DNA of 64,000 nucleotides from assembly GCF_027595985.1 (NCBI RefSeq), contig NC_073304.1, forward strand, positions 217,436,000 through 217,499,999. The letters are read 5' to 3'. This DNA is from Sorex araneus (lineage: Eukaryota; Chordata; Mammalia; Eulipotyphla; Soricidae). This document shows, piece after piece, positions 49,437 through 61,344 of the stretch. Made by a program: the position numbers and the translations under genes. The notes beneath the pieces are model-generated. The model was not told the DNA's origin. It saw only the letters and a program-made list of their open reading frames with translations, and made no database searches. The first letter of the stretch is position 1, and each line of letters opens with the position of its first letter.

Positions 49437-49442
49437 CACGTG
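49437..49442 (-). promoter_or_regulatory. NR1D1: Third E-box (CACGTG)
   Basis: About 280 bp from the tandem pair, within GCAGCACGTGGACC. Confidence 0.6.
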
Positions 49443-50047
49443 GACCCGGTTCCGTGTCCATGTGAGCCCTTCGGGCTGCCCCGGCGCTGTGGGTCTCTTC
49501 CGTGGGGCTGGGCACCACTCCCTGGGCTCCTCCGGTGCCTCTCTCTATGATCACGGAGGATTCCCCAAGGGGATCCCACCCGGTCCTCCAGCCCCTCCTG
49601 CCCGGAGTGCAGGTCCCCCCACTGCTTCCAAGCTTTCCTGGAGCTTGAGGGAAGAGGAGGAGGGGCAGGAGGGAGTCCTCCTTCCGCGATGTCCATGCAT
49701 GACATCGCTGCAGGGGTGGACAGACGGGGGCGTTTCAAGGTACTGCTCCAAAGCTTCCAGTCCCCCTCTCAACTGTTCCTCCACCACCCGCACCCGCTCT
49801 CCATTTCCCCTGCCCCCAGATCTGAGTCCGTCCTTCAGGTTCAAGGGAGCTTCGGAACTCTGGGGGGAAGGGGGGCACTCCTCGGGGTGTATTTCCAAGT
49901 GAATGACCAAGCCCCTGACCCCTGAGCCCGCTAGCAAATCTCCGGAGCCGAAGGAGTCCCTAGTCCCTTAAGAAGTTCCTCCCGTTTTAAGGTGCAGAGA
50001 CGGAGGCAAGGAAACAGTGACAGGTGACCGCAAAGGAACCTCCGTAC

Positions 50048-50078
50048 CTGTGTTGTTGTTGGAATCCAGGGTCGTCAT
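50048..50078 (-). CDS. NR1D1: NR1D1 exon 1, coding part
   Basis: ATG at 50078-50076 gives MTTLDSNNNT plus one base; donor CACAG|GTACGG. It matches the known REV-ERB-alpha start. Confidence 0.96.
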
Positions 50079-50690
50079 GTCCTCACCGGCTGAGAGTGGT
50101 CATTCAAACTGGACCTTGACACAGATTGGAGGTTGCAATTGCGGTTGTCGTCCCCTGGACACTGGCTGAGGGCGGGGAGCACCCCGCGGCTTACGACCCG
50201 GATCCGAGGCACCTTGCAGCAAGGTCTTGGGGTAGCCGGGAAGCAAGCCTGCAGAAGGGTGGGACGCCGAGGCCGCGGAGGTCTGCTTTGCACGGGAAGA
50301 GCAGAGAGAGTGTGGGGGAAGGGGAACGGGGGAATCAGCTGCAGTAGTTCGGGCTAGAAGGCAGAGAGGAGGGTCGCGTCTCTGCAGTACCCGGGATGCC
50401 ACTGCCAGCCGGCTCCGCAGCACTGCAGGGTAGAGAATCTGGATCTCCCGGTGCAAAAGTCCCAGTGGGAGAGAGGTTGCAGTCAGGAAGTAAGTAGGTG
50501 ATGGGGAGAAACGGGGCGCCCAGGCGCAAAGCAGCAGGACGTGTGCCCTGCTACGTTCCCTCGGCAGCAATATTTCACTCTGCCAATCTCAGCCGCCTTT
50601 TGCCCCAGCCTTTTTCCCTGGGACAGAAGGCTCTGCGCAGGCGCCAGCAACCCAGGGTTCCCGGGCCGCACGCGGCACTGGAGCAGGTAC
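50079..50690 (-). other. NR1D1: NR1D1 5' UTR (start inferred)
   Basis: No other coding signal. The start is placed just downstream of the RevDR2, by analogy with the human promoter where the site lies close to the transcription start. Confidence 0.5.
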
Positions 50691-50714
50691 CATGTGATCC
50701 CGGGGAGCGCCTCG

Positions 50715-50734
50715 TGCCCCAGTGACACACTTTT
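50715..50734 (-). promoter_or_regulatory. NR1D1: RevDR2 autoregulatory element of the NR1D1 promoter
   Basis: The minus strand reads AAAAGTGTGTCACTGGGGCA: half sites GTGTCA and GGGGCA spaced by 2. This is the element described in the human REV-ERB-alpha promoter, through which the protein represses itself. Confidence 0.8.
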
Positions 50735-50785
50735 CCAGCAGCAGGCACGTTGAGCTCCGTGCGCCTGCGTCGCGCCGAGGCTGTC

Positions 50786-50797
50786 GGGATTTGTAGT
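50786..50797 (-). promoter_or_regulatory. NR1D1: ZNF143-type site in the NR1D1 promoter
   Basis: GGGATTTGTAGT, close to the ZNF143/THAP11 core, about 50 bp upstream of the RevDR2 in a CpG-rich stretch. Confidence 0.5.
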
Positions 50798-50849
50798 CGC
50801 TGGCAAAGCCGGCGGACTGCGTCTGTTCCCCCCTTTCCGCCTCGCGGAG

Positions 50850-51518
50850 CTCCTGCCGGCTTGGGGAGGAGCTAAGGTGGGGGGAGAGCGTTGCAGAGCC
50901 TGGGTGGCGTGTTTGGAAAGCTTGCAAGGCAGAGGCATGTGAATGCACGAGGAGGGACCGGCGAGCTTGGCTGCTCCCCGGGAGAGCATGAGTGAGCCGG
51001 CTTCTGCAAACCTTGCCGAGGCGAGCGCTTCACGTGATTGAACCCTGCTCTCGCCTCCGGGTTACCGCTGACTTGCGGGGAAAGAGACTCCGAGCGGGGG
51101 AAGAAATCCTGGTGCCCAGATAGTCCTGAATGTCTTCTGAAGCTGAACTCTTGTGCCCCAAAGGAAATGTGTGACGGCTCTTCTCTCATTCCCTTTCGGG
51201 AGAGTAGCCCTTGGAAAAGGAATCGCCCTGGGTGGGGGCGGGGGGAAGGGTCCTTCCCGGGTGAGGATGTCCCTAGGGACTCCCTGTTTGCTTATATGTC
51301 ACCACCCCACCCTCTAGCCGGCTGACTTTCCAGTGACTCACGGCCCTTTATCTGGGAAATAAAAAAGGGCAAAGGGAGAGGAGCTTTATGGTGAGTGTTT
51401 TGAGGACCTAGGTAATGGGACCAGAGGTGAGCCCCTGTGCTTTGGGGTACTGTGTGGATTCCACAGAAGTAAACAGATTAGTTTAACCCTTTGGTGAGGA
51501 CAATGAGGCTTAGAAGAA
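50850..51518. other. NR1D1 upstream flank
   Basis: Unique sequence. CACGTG at 51031-51036 is a possible distal E-box and TGACTCA at about 51333-51339 an AP-1 site. No gene supported. Confidence 0.5.
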
Positions 51519-51897
51519 TGGGGCTGGAGGGATAGCACAGCGGGTAGGGCGTTTGCCTTGCACTCGGCCAATCCGGGTTCGATTCCCAGCATCCCATATG
51601 GTCCCCTGAGCACCGCCAGGAGTAATTCCTGAGTGCAGAGCCAGGAGTAACCCCTGTGCATGGCCGGGTGTAACCCAAAAAGCAAAAAAAAAAAAAGGAA
51701 AAACCCAGCTCCTTGGGGCTGGAGTGGTAGCACAGCAGGTAGGGCTTTTGCATTGCACCCACCGCTGGGTTTGATCCCCGGCATCCCATATGGTCCCCTG
51801 AGCACAGCCAGGGTTAATTCCTGAGCCAGGAGTAACCCCTGTGCATCGCCAGGTGTGACCCAAAAAGAATAAATAAATAAATAAATAAATAAATAAC
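51519..51897 (+). repeat. Two young SINE copies, the second with an (AAAT)n tail
   Basis: At about 51519-51698 and 51713-51897. The second tail has grown into (AATA)n at about 51868-51895. Confidence 0.88.
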
Positions 51898-52044
51898 CGG
51901 CTCCGGGTCATAGCCTTTACGAGTTAGTTCCACCTGCCCCTACTACAATATCCAGAGTTGGGCTGATGAGTGAGGGAGCACTGAGCTCAGAGCAGTCTTT
52001 TAATGAGAACAGAATCTCTAAGTGAGCATGTATCCTGTTTGAGC

Positions 52045-52984
52045 TTGTTTTGTTTTGTTTGTTTGGGGGCCACACCTGATGGTGCTCAGGAATTACCTGT
52101 CAGTGCTAGGACCATATGGGTTTCCCAGAACAAACCCAGGTCTGTAGCATGCAAGACAACTGTCCTACCCGCTCTACCATAGCTCCAGCCCCTCTTGTTT
52201 GGACTTTAAGAGATGTTTTTGGTCTTTATTTGGTTTGAAACTTTTTTTTTTTTGGAAGAGATGGGGAAGCCTACTTGGTGAGGCTGAGGAATTACTCCTG
52301 GCTCTGCACTTGGGGATCACTCATGGCGGTGCTCCAGGGCTGTACGGGGTGCTGCAGGATTGAACCTGAGTTGGCTGTGCACAAGACAAGCACCTACTTA
52401 CTGTACTATCTCTCCAGTCTCCGAATCTCTTCTTCTTTTTTTTTTTTCTTTCCGGGTCATACCCGGCGATGCACAGGGGTTACTCCTGGCTCTGCACTCA
52501 GGAATTACTCCTGGTGGTGCTGGGGGACCATATGGGATGCTGGGAATCAAACCCAGATTGGCCACGTGCAATTGGCCACATGCCCAACCCGCTGTGCTAT
52601 CTCTCCAGCTCTGAATCTCTTTTTTTTTGGGGGGGGGCGTCACACCCGGCAATGCACAGGGGTTACTCCTGGCTCTGCACTCAGGAATTACTCCTGGCGG
52701 TGCTCGGGGGACCATATGGGATGCTGGGATTTGAACCCGGGTCGGCCGCGTGCAAGGCAAACGCCCTACCCACTATGCTGTCCCTCCAGCCCCGCTCTGA
52801 ATCTCTTTCTAAAGTTGTTTATCATTTTAGTTTTGGTTTGGTGTGGTTTGAGGGCCTTACCTGATGGTGCTCAGAGGTCACTCCTGTCAGTGCTCAGGGG
52901 ACTATGTGGGATGCCAGGGGATCAAACTAGGGTCAGCCACGTACAAGATAGGCACCTTAACCCCCGTACAGTCTCTCCAGCTCA
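52045..52984 (-). repeat. SINE cluster, minus orientation
   Basis: Copies at about 52045-52193, 52238-52425, 52434-52614, 52620-52794 and 52835-52984. GCTCTGAATCTCTTT brackets the fourth as target-site duplication, and the older GAATCTCTT before the third shows serial insertion at one site. Confidence 0.82.
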
Positions 52985-53189
52985 AACACTATTTTATCTT
53001 TGTGTTTATTCTGGGGGTCACAGAGTGCTGTGTGAAGTTCTGGTGCCTTGTGGAACCTGGAGCTTCTACACTCAGAGGATGCTGCCTGACTCTGTGAGCA
53101 GCTCCCAGCCTTTTAACCTTTTTCTTCCCTTCCCTTTTCTCTTTTTTTGTTTGTTTCTTTCTTTCCCTCCACCCAGCAGACCTCAGGGA

Positions 53190-53985
53190 ATATGACCAGC
53201 TTCCAGAAGAGGTTGGTGGGCCATATGGTGACAGAAACTGAACCTGGACTTCTTTCATGCAAAGCACGTAATCAGAGTCTTTGGAGGCATCTCTCTGGCC
53301 CCCTTGAGCCTTTTGTTTGTTCTTGGGTGACACCCAACAGTGCTGGGGTACCGCACGGTACTGGGATTAAACCCAGGTCTCCTGTTTGCCAAGTCTGTGC
53401 TCAGTCTGTTGAGCTACATTTCCAGCCCCAGCCCTTGAGCCTTTTAAAAATTTTTATTTTATTTATGGGATGGGGCCAATACTTACTCCTGGCTCCATGC
53501 TCAGGGATTGCTCTTGAAGTATTTGGGGAACCATAAGAGCTGCCAGGTTTGGAACCAGGGTCAGTGTGTGCAAGGCAAGCACCTCTCCAGTCCCTTTGTT
53601 TTTGTTTTGTTTTTGGCTCTTTGGGTCACACCCAGCAATGTTCAGGAGTTATTTCTGGCTCTGCACTCGAATTACTCCTGGCAGTGCTGGAGGGGGGGGG
53701 GGGGGTGTGCATATGGGATGCCAGGGATTGAACCCAGGTCGGTCGCATGCAAGGCAAATGCCCTACCCGCTGTACGATTGCCTTGGCCCTCCAGTCCCTT
53801 CTTCAGCCTTTCTTAAAATCACTTACCTAGGACTGGGAAAGATAGCTTGAAGGACTGGGGTGCATGTGAGAGCTCTAGGCTCGATCCCCAGTACCGCCAG
53901 GCCCACCAAGTACTGCCTGCAACAGCCCCCAGTACTGCCGGCTATGGCCCCAACCCTCCTCTCAAAAAAAAAAAAAAAGCAGCTG
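53190..53985. repeat. Mixed SINE cluster
   Basis: Old minus copies at about 53190-53300, 53310-53432 and 53458-53600; a younger one at 53602-53792 carrying an expanded G-run; a diverged plus copy at 53832-53985. Confidence 0.7.
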
Positions 53986-54151
53986 TTTATCTTCAAACTG
54001 GATATCTTGAGGAGCCAGAGCCACCGCCAGCTTTGCTTCCTTGTCTTCCTGCTCCAGGCTTTTAGGAAAGGCTGCTTTGGTTTGGTTTTTAAAACCGGAA
54101 GCCCTTCTCCTTTTGTTCACAGGCAGCTCCCTGTCCCTGGACAGGCTGTTT

Positions 54152-54350
54152 TATTTGGTTTTTTTTTTTTTTTTATTTTTTTTGCTTTTTTGGGTCACAC
54201 ATGGCAATGTACTGGGGTTACTCCTGGCTCTGCACTCAGGAGTTACTCCAGGCACTGCCTGCGGGACCATATGGGATACTGGGAATCAAACCCAGGTAGG
54301 CCGCGCGTGCAAGGCAAACGCCCTACCTGCTGTGCTAACGCTCCAGCCCC
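54152..54350 (-). repeat. SINE copy, minus orientation
   Basis: Long T-run, then GGGTCACACATGGCAATG to AACGCTCCAGCCCC. CCCTGGACAG on both sides is a likely target duplication. Confidence 0.87.
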
Positions 54351-55579
54351 CTCCCTGGACAGCCTTGAGGAGTGCCTGGACTTGTGATCAGCACCAAGGG
54401 ATGGAGAAAAGGAGGCACATGGGGCCCAAGGAAAGTCAGTGGGCGAGTGCTGAGGGGGAGGGAGAGATGGCCTGACCACCGACTCTCAGCCCTGGCAGAA
54501 GAGGGGCTCATAGGAGAGAGAAAGTGAGGGGTCAGGGTGTTTTTAAGGGGAGGGGAGGAGGGGGAAGAAGGCAGAAGGGAGAGGGAGAGGGAAAAGAAAG
54601 AGGAGAGAGAGAGAGAGGGAGGGCTGGAGGGAGGAAGGGAGAGAAGAAGGGGAGGGAAGGGGAGGAGGGAGGATAAACTCCCTAGAAGGGCCTGGGATTT
54701 CATTTTATTTCCCTGCACCAAGGAGGGTGGAGGAGTGGGCACTGGGCAGTGGATGCCCGCCCCAGCCTGCCCCACCCTTTGGCCAGCTGGGAGCTGCTGC
54801 AGAGTGTGGGAGGGCTGGGCGGGGCTGGTACCCAGGGCCAGAGGCTTTTCAGGAAAGCTCAGCCTCTCCTGCCTCCTCCTCCCCACCCCACCCCCACCCC
54901 GGGGGGCTCTGGAGGGAAAGCTGGGAGGTGAGCCTCTATGGGGCCTGCTCTGCCCTCTCTGGAGCAGCGTGTGGGCACCTGCCAGGCCTGGAACCCCGGA
55001 CACACTCTCTGCAGTGGCCCTGGACCGTGGTCCCCCAGGCCATGCTCAGAGCGTGCTTCTCCCTGCCTTCTGATCCCGCAGGGGAAAGGCAGGGTCAAGA
55101 CTCCCTCCAGCAAGCAGGAGGGGGAAGCTGGGCCCAGAGCTGGAATCCAGCCGGCCTGAGTTCCCTTGGCAAGAGGCTGGGTTGTTTTGCAGTCTGTGTG
55201 AGGTATGGTGGGGGCCGGAGGGAGGAGGCCCCAGCCGGCCCCCGCTGCCCCCGCCTCCCCTGCACTTCCTCTTCGGCCTCTCCTTTTCTCTAGGTTCAAG
55301 AAATAGCTGGGCTTTTCCTTTCCAGCCAGAGAGAATAAAGTGGCAGGACTTTCCCTGGGCTCCAGAAGTTTTTCCGTCTGTTCTCCTGGCGGCCAGCGGC
55401 TGCTGAAAGGACAGCGCTTCAAGGACCCAGAGTCACCAAGAGGAGGGAGGCGGGGAGGCTGGGGTGTCTGCCCTTCAGAGACTGGGACTGAATCCTGCTT
55501 TGGCCTCTCTTTGACTTCCCACCAAACGGACATTCCAGTTTTACTTCTACGTCTGTGTGTGCACACACGTGCAGGCAGG

Positions 55580-55620
<41 letters not shown>

Positions 55621-55640
55621 CTCCCTTGACCAAAAGTAAC
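54351..55640. other. Intergenic unique block with GA-rich and CA repeats
   Basis: A GA-rich stretch spans about 54545-54675 and (CA)n about 55571-55618. The rest is GC-rich unique DNA without a supported gene, notable for being free of SINEs over 1.2 kb. Confidence 0.6.
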
Positions 55641-55651
55641 TGGATTTGTTT

Positions 55652-56355
55652 GTTTTGAGGCTACAGCCAGCAGTGCTCAGGGCTCACTCCTGGCTCTGCA
55701 CGCAGGGATCACTCCTCGCAGTAATCAGGGGACCACAGGCAGTGCCGGGGATTGAACTCAGGTCAGCTGCATGCAAGGCAAGTGTCCTATCTGCTGTACG
55801 ATCTCTTTGGCTCCTGGATTTTTTTTTTCCCTATTAAATGAGAGCATTTCTTTTGGGTGGTGATCAGTGGTCCCACCCAGCTTAGTGTTCCTGGCAGTGC
55901 TCAGGGGATCATGCTGTGCCCAGCATTGAGCCAGGCCTCCCTCCTGCCTACAAAGAAAAAATACGGACGCTCGCCGCTGAGCTACCCCCAGACCTGCGAC
56001 TGCTCTCACTGCCCTGTGTAGTTGGAAGCCTGCCTGTCCAAGGCCTGCCATAGTCCTCACTCCATGCTCTGCACAATTCCACTCAGATTCCTGAGTTTGG
56101 GGTTCTGAAGGACTGACCTCACCATTCAGGGTAGGGCTGGAAGCTGTTTATTCATGTAGTTCCAAATATGTCTAATTCTCCTGAATTTTTTTTCTATATT
56201 TTTTGTTTTTTAGGCCACACCCAGCCTTGCTCAGGGCTTCCTCAGGGGGTCACTCCTGGGAAGGCTCAGGGGACCATCGGGGGTCCTGGGTTGGGACCCA
56301 GGTTGGGCGGGTGCAAAGCAAATGCCCTGCCTGCTGTACTCTCTCTCCAGCCCCT
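55652..56355 (-). repeat. SINE copies, minus orientation
   Basis: Copies at about 55652-55814, 55845-55995 (old) and 56180-56355. Confidence 0.7.
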
Positions 56356-57175
56356 AAATCTGAATTTCCCTGGATGAGAGGGCAGCAGAGATAGAGAAGG
56401 GAAAGGATGGAGGGCTCTGAGCTCTGGAGAGTGTGCCTAGGAGGGGGTGAGTATGGGCTCAAGTCCACATATGCGTGTGTCACCAGGAGCGGTCGATGTG
56501 GACGTGTGGTTCATGCAGGACCAGGATGCATTCTCTTAGCCAGTAAGTGGCTCTGGGCTGCAGGGCCACGCCCTGTGCCAATGTGGGGCAGGGGGTGGCC
56601 TCAATCTGGGTGACTACTTCCCTGACTGACAGGGTGGGTCCTTGCTGGAAACCAGGTCAGGCCACACCGGGTACTTTCCCATCCCCCTCCTTTCTCACCA
56701 AACCAACCTGCTGCCCAGGTGATGCAAACCCAGAACAGAAACCTTTGGGACGCCCCAGAATCACACTGCTCCAGATGTGCCCTGCCCTGCCCACTTCCTG
56801 TCCCTGACTTTGAAAAGTCAGCTAAGGGCGGGAGAGATGCTTCATGGATTGAGCACATGCTTAGCATGCAGAAAGCCCAGGACCCATCCCCTGCACCTTG
56901 TGATCCGCCAAACACCACCCAGAGAAGCTCCTGAGCAAACCAGACTGAGTTACCACTGGGTGTGTTACAAAAAGCTACCTCCCCGAGCGTGTGTGCACAC
57001 ACTCACACACACACGTCTGCTAGCTTTCCAAGCCCAAGCCTCAGATCTGGGTAGAATTTCAAGAACATGCCACAAAATCAGAGTGGATTTGTTCTTTGGG
57101 GGTGTGGGGGGGAATGGACAAAGGCAAAGGGCATGACCCAAGGTTGGGTTCCATGAAAGTGTTTGTCTCAGATTC
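56356..57175. other. Intergenic sequence with one old SINE
   Basis: No gene supported. A diverged plus SINE-like copy lies at about 56825-56975 (GGGCGGGAGAGATGCTTC), and a short CA run at about 57000. Confidence 0.5.
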
Positions 57176-57550
57176 TTTTTTTTTTCCCCCTTTGGAGGAA
57201 GGGGGTGCCCACATCCACCTGTGCTCAGGGCTTGCTCCTGACTCTGTGCTCATGGATCACTGTTTTTTTTTTTCTTTTTGGGTCACTCCTGGCGATGCTC
57301 AGGGGTTACTCCTGGCTCTGCACTCAGGAATCACTCCTGGCGGTGCTCAGGGGGGCCATTTGGATGCTTGGAATCAAACCTGGCTCGGCGGCGAGCAAGG
57401 CAAACACCCTGCCCGCTGTGCTATTGCTCCAGCCCCTCATGGATCACTCTTGGTGGGGCCCACAGAATAAGATGCATTGCCAGGAATGGAACCCAGGCTG
57501 GCTGCATTCAAGGCAAGCACCCTGCCTTCTGCAATATCTCTCTAGCCCCT
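57176..57550 (-). repeat. Nested SINE pair
   Basis: An old copy interrupted by a young one at about 57262-57437; CTCATGGATCACT occurs on both sides. Confidence 0.85.
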
Positions 57551-57704
57551 CATCTCAGATTTTTTTCTTTCCCTCACTATTCCTTTTCCCAAGGATAGGA
57601 AAGAATGTGCATGAAGTACCAGCTGTATTCCAGGCATCGAGCTAAGACTCTCATACACATCTCTCTTTACTGCCCACAACGACCCTCTAATATAGGTCTC
57701 ATTC

Positions 57705-58060
57705 TTTTTGTTGTGTTTCGTCTTTTAATTATACCCGGGGGTGCACAGGAACCATTCCCAGCTCCTGGCCGTGCTTGAGGGACCATGTGGTGCCAGAGAT
57801 CTAACCTGGCCCTCTTGTTTTTTTGGTTTTGTTTTCTTTTGTTTGCTTTTTGGGTCACACCTGGCGATGCACAGGGGTTACTCCTGGCTCTGCACTCAGG
57901 AATTACTCCTGGTGGTGCTCAGGGGACCATAAAGGATACTGGGAATCGAACCCAGGTTGGCCGCGTGCAAGGCAAACACCCTACCCGCAGTGCTATTGCT
58001 CCAGCCCCTAACCTGGCCCTCTTGCATGGAAAGCATTCGTGGCTCCAACCTGGTGAGCTC
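57705..58060 (-). repeat. Nested SINE pair with 17-bp target-site duplication
   Basis: CTAACCTGGCCCTCTTG at about 57801-57817 and 58008-58024 brackets the younger copy. Confidence 0.9.
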
Positions 58061-58311
58061 TCTCCGCTCTTTCATTCTTATTTTTGAGGTGATGAATCAG
58101 AAATGGACTTACCCGGGGTGCCACAACGGCTAGGCAAGTTGTCAGGAAGTTATATTTACATAGAACTGAATTTAAGATCGAAAAGATGCCACAGCTAAGA
58201 ATGCAGTTGGTGGAAGTTACTGGAGGGGCTAAAGGTAACAGAACGTACGTAGCTCAGAATTACCACAGTCAGGGCACAAAGAGGCTGCTTTGTGGCTCAG
58301 TAGTAAAGCAC

Positions 58312-58505
58312 ATTTTTTTTCTTTTTCTTTTTTTTTTTTAAGCTTTTTGGGTCACACCCGACAATGCACAGGAGTTACTCCTGGCTCTGCACTCAGGAAT
58401 TACTCCTGGCAGTGCTCAGGGGACCATATGGGATGCTGGGAATCAAACCCGGGTTGGCCTTGTGCAAGGCAAACGCCCTCCCCACTGTGCTATCGCTCCA
58501 GCTCC
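58312..58505 (-). repeat. SINE copy, minus orientation
   Basis: Flanked by AAGCACAT on both sides; near-consensus body. Confidence 0.87.
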
Positions 58506-58579
58506 AAGCACATATTTCTTATGTGCAGCCCTGGGTTCAATCCTGGCTGTGCAAACAAAAATCATAAAAACAGCCACAA

Positions 58580-59135
58580 AATGGCTGGGGAGGTGTCTCA
58601 AACGACTTCACATGCCACACAGGCAGGAGCCCTGGGTTTGGTCCCTCGTTTCTGATTTCGTTCCCCACACACTGCCAGGAGGCTCTAAGCCAGCACCCCC
58701 AGGTGTAGCCTTCGACTATATATTTTTTAAATGGTACGTGGTTGTTGGTGGGGGGTACATGCCAGAGAGATACTATAGGGGCTTAGGTACTGCCTTACAT
58801 GTGGCTGACTCTGGTTCAATTCCCCACCACAACCACATATGGTTCTCCAAGCCCCGCCAGCAATGACTCCTGAGCACCGAGCCAGGAGTAAGCCCTGAAC
58901 ACAACCTTACAACCGGGTGTGGCCAAACCCCCACTAACAACAAAACAAAGGCACCTGGGGGCCAGAGAAATGGTACAGGGGTGTGGGCACTTGCCTTACA
59001 TCCTGCCAATCCATCCTGGTTGATGGTACCAATCCCAGGTACCACATGTGGTCCCCCAAGCAGGGCCAGATATCACTCCTGAATACTGAGCCAGCATTAG
59101 CCCTGGGGTACCCCAGATGTGGTCAACCCTCTTTC
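58580..59135 (+). repeat. Three old SINE copies
   Basis: Diverged copies at about 58580-58715, 58752-58940 and 58958-59135. Confidence 0.62.
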
Positions 59136-59229
59136 ACTGCTCTCTCCCAAAACATGACACAATAAAAATGGCAACATTAGAAATTCAATACCAGGAGTGA
59201 GGATGAAGACCTCTGAGCAGACCTTTGTT

Positions 59230-59573
59230 TGTCACACCCGGTGGTGCACAGGGGTTACTCCTGGCTCTGTACTCAGGAATATTACTCCTGGCGGTGCTCG
59301 GGGATCATATGGGATGCTGGGAATCAAACCTGGGTCGGCCGCATGCAAGGCAAACGCCCGACCCCCTGTGCTATCACTCCAGCCCCCAAGCAGATCTTTT
59401 TTTTTTTTCTTTTTGGGTCACACCTGGCGATGCACAGGGGTTACTCCTGGCTCTGCACTCAGGAATTACTCCTGGTGATGCTCAGGGGACCATATGGGAT
59501 GCTGGGAATCAAACCTGGGTCGGCCGCGTGCAAGGCAAATGCCCTACCCGCTGTGCTATCGCTCCAGCCCCCA
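59230..59573 (-). repeat. Two young SINE copies in tandem
   Basis: At about 59230-59388 and 59397-59573. CAAGCAG repeats before and after the second. Confidence 0.87.
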
Positions 59574-59794
59574 AGCAGGCCTTTGGGGTGATACTCGAGG
59601 GAATGCCCACTCCGCCCTCCTCCCTGGCACATTGAGCCATGGTGGTGCCTGGTGCTGAGGTGTACCTTGGTACCAGGAGGGAAGCCTGGGGCTGGGGGTG
59701 TGGTTCTGTGGTGGCTCTGGTGGAGACTTGGGACTCCCCCTTCTCCTTCCAAGCACCTCAACTTCCCAGACACTTTTTTCACTCCAACATTTCT

Positions 59795-60113
59795 TCATTT
59801 TTGTATTCCGGGTCACACCCAGCTGTGCTCAGGATCACTCCTGGCAGGGCTCAGGGCCCAAATGGGATGCAGGGATTGAACCCAGGTGGTCCGCATGCAA
59901 GGCCAGTGCCCCACCCTCCTTTGTAATATGGCTTCGGTCCCATTCCAACATTTTTTTTTTAATTTTTGTGTCGCACCTGGCGATGCACAGGGATTACTCC
60001 TGGCTGTGCACTCAGGAACCACCCCTGGTGGTGCTCAGGGGTGCTGGGATTCAAACCCGGGTCGGCCGCGTGCAAGGCAAATGCCCTACCGCTGTGCTAT
60101 CACTCCAGCCCCC
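59795..60113 (-). repeat. Two SINE copies
   Basis: An old one (59795-59945) and a younger one (59951-60113), with CCAACATTT on both sides of the latter. Confidence 0.8.
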
Positions 60114-60301
60114 CCCAACATTTCTTCTTAAACTTACCCCCTTACGTTCTCCTCCTCAGGTTGTAAAGGGAGAAGGGGCCAATATAGCCCAACGTCGGGG
60201 GGAGGGGAATGAACAAGAAAATTTGGTTGGAACATAATGTGTGATTCCTGTCGATTGTCACAAAAATAGCAGCAAAGGGAAGGGAAGGGAAAATGGTTTT
60301 T

Positions 60302-60985
60302 AACTGGGCAGGAGAGACGGCTCAGTGGACGGAGCACATACTTGGCATGTAGGAGGCCCAGGTGTGACTCCTGGTCCCACATTGTTCCAGCACTGAGCTT
60401 GGAGTAGGCCCTGAGCATCATAGGTGTGGCCACCCAAAAATCAAGCAGAGGGATAGCACAGCAGGTAGGGTGTTGCCTTGCAGGCAACTGACCCGGGTTC
60501 GATCCCTGACACTACATACGGCCTCCCAAGCACTATCAGGAGTGATCCTTGAGCACAGAGCCAGGAGTAAGTCCTGAGCACCATTGGGTGTGACCTCAAA
60601 GCAAAGCAAAACAAAATTATAAATATGGACGTGTACAAGTGTTATACAATTTTGGGGCCACATTTGGTGGTGGTGCTTGGGGACTACTACTGGCTCTGTG
60701 CTGAAAGGGAGTTATTCCCAGTGGTATTCAGGAGGCCATGCCATGTGGTACAGAGGCTCAAACCTGGGCCTCCCACATGCGAAGTATGCCCTTCAGTCCT
60801 TTGAGCTGCATCCCCAGCCCAAATTAAATGAAAGGAAACTTCCACATAGGGTGCTATAGAAAGGGCTAAAGCAGGGGCTGGAACAAGCCATGACCCAGGC
60901 TCTATTGCCAGCACATCATGTGGTGTCCAGAGCCTGGCCAGGAGTGAGCCCTGAGCATCACTGCATGTGGCCCCCAAAACAGCCG
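60302..60985. repeat. Mixed old SINE copies
   Basis: Plus copies at about 60302-60435, 60440-60625 and 60868-60985; a minus copy at about 60655-60822. Confidence 0.65.
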
Positions 60986-61344
60986 GCACTAGAATGCACC
61001 CCTCTCTCTAAGCCCCTGACTTACGCTTTGCAGGGGGAGAGGGCGGGTCAGGGCTCTTTACTGCATCTTGGTGCTTCCTTTCAGGGTTCAGTAAGGGTGT
61101 AGAGAAGACCAAGGACAGAGAAAGGCCAGGGGTCAGCTCGAGTGGTACAGCACAGATCTCCCATATACTCCCTGAGTTTGAACCTCTGTACCACATGGCC
61201 CCCTAAACATCCAAAGGGACCCCACACCTCCCCAGCACCCCGGCACGATCCTTAAAGAAACATCCATGTGTCCATTTCCTGGCACAAGCAACATGCTGAT
61301 CCAAAGGTGTTCTCATTGGAAAGGACAGAAAGCGAAACAGTCCT

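Larger units (their letters stand above)
47550..50047 (-). other. NR1D1: NR1D1 intron 1 with CpG-rich regulatory block
   Basis: Unique, almost SINE-free, unlike the flanking DNA. The block at about 49000-49420 is CpG-rich and holds E-boxes, a D-box and CCAAT, so it is likely an internal enhancer or second promoter. At about 48680-48780 an old MIR-like stretch (TTTTCCTTTCTGTAGAAAA) is possible. Confidence 0.65.
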
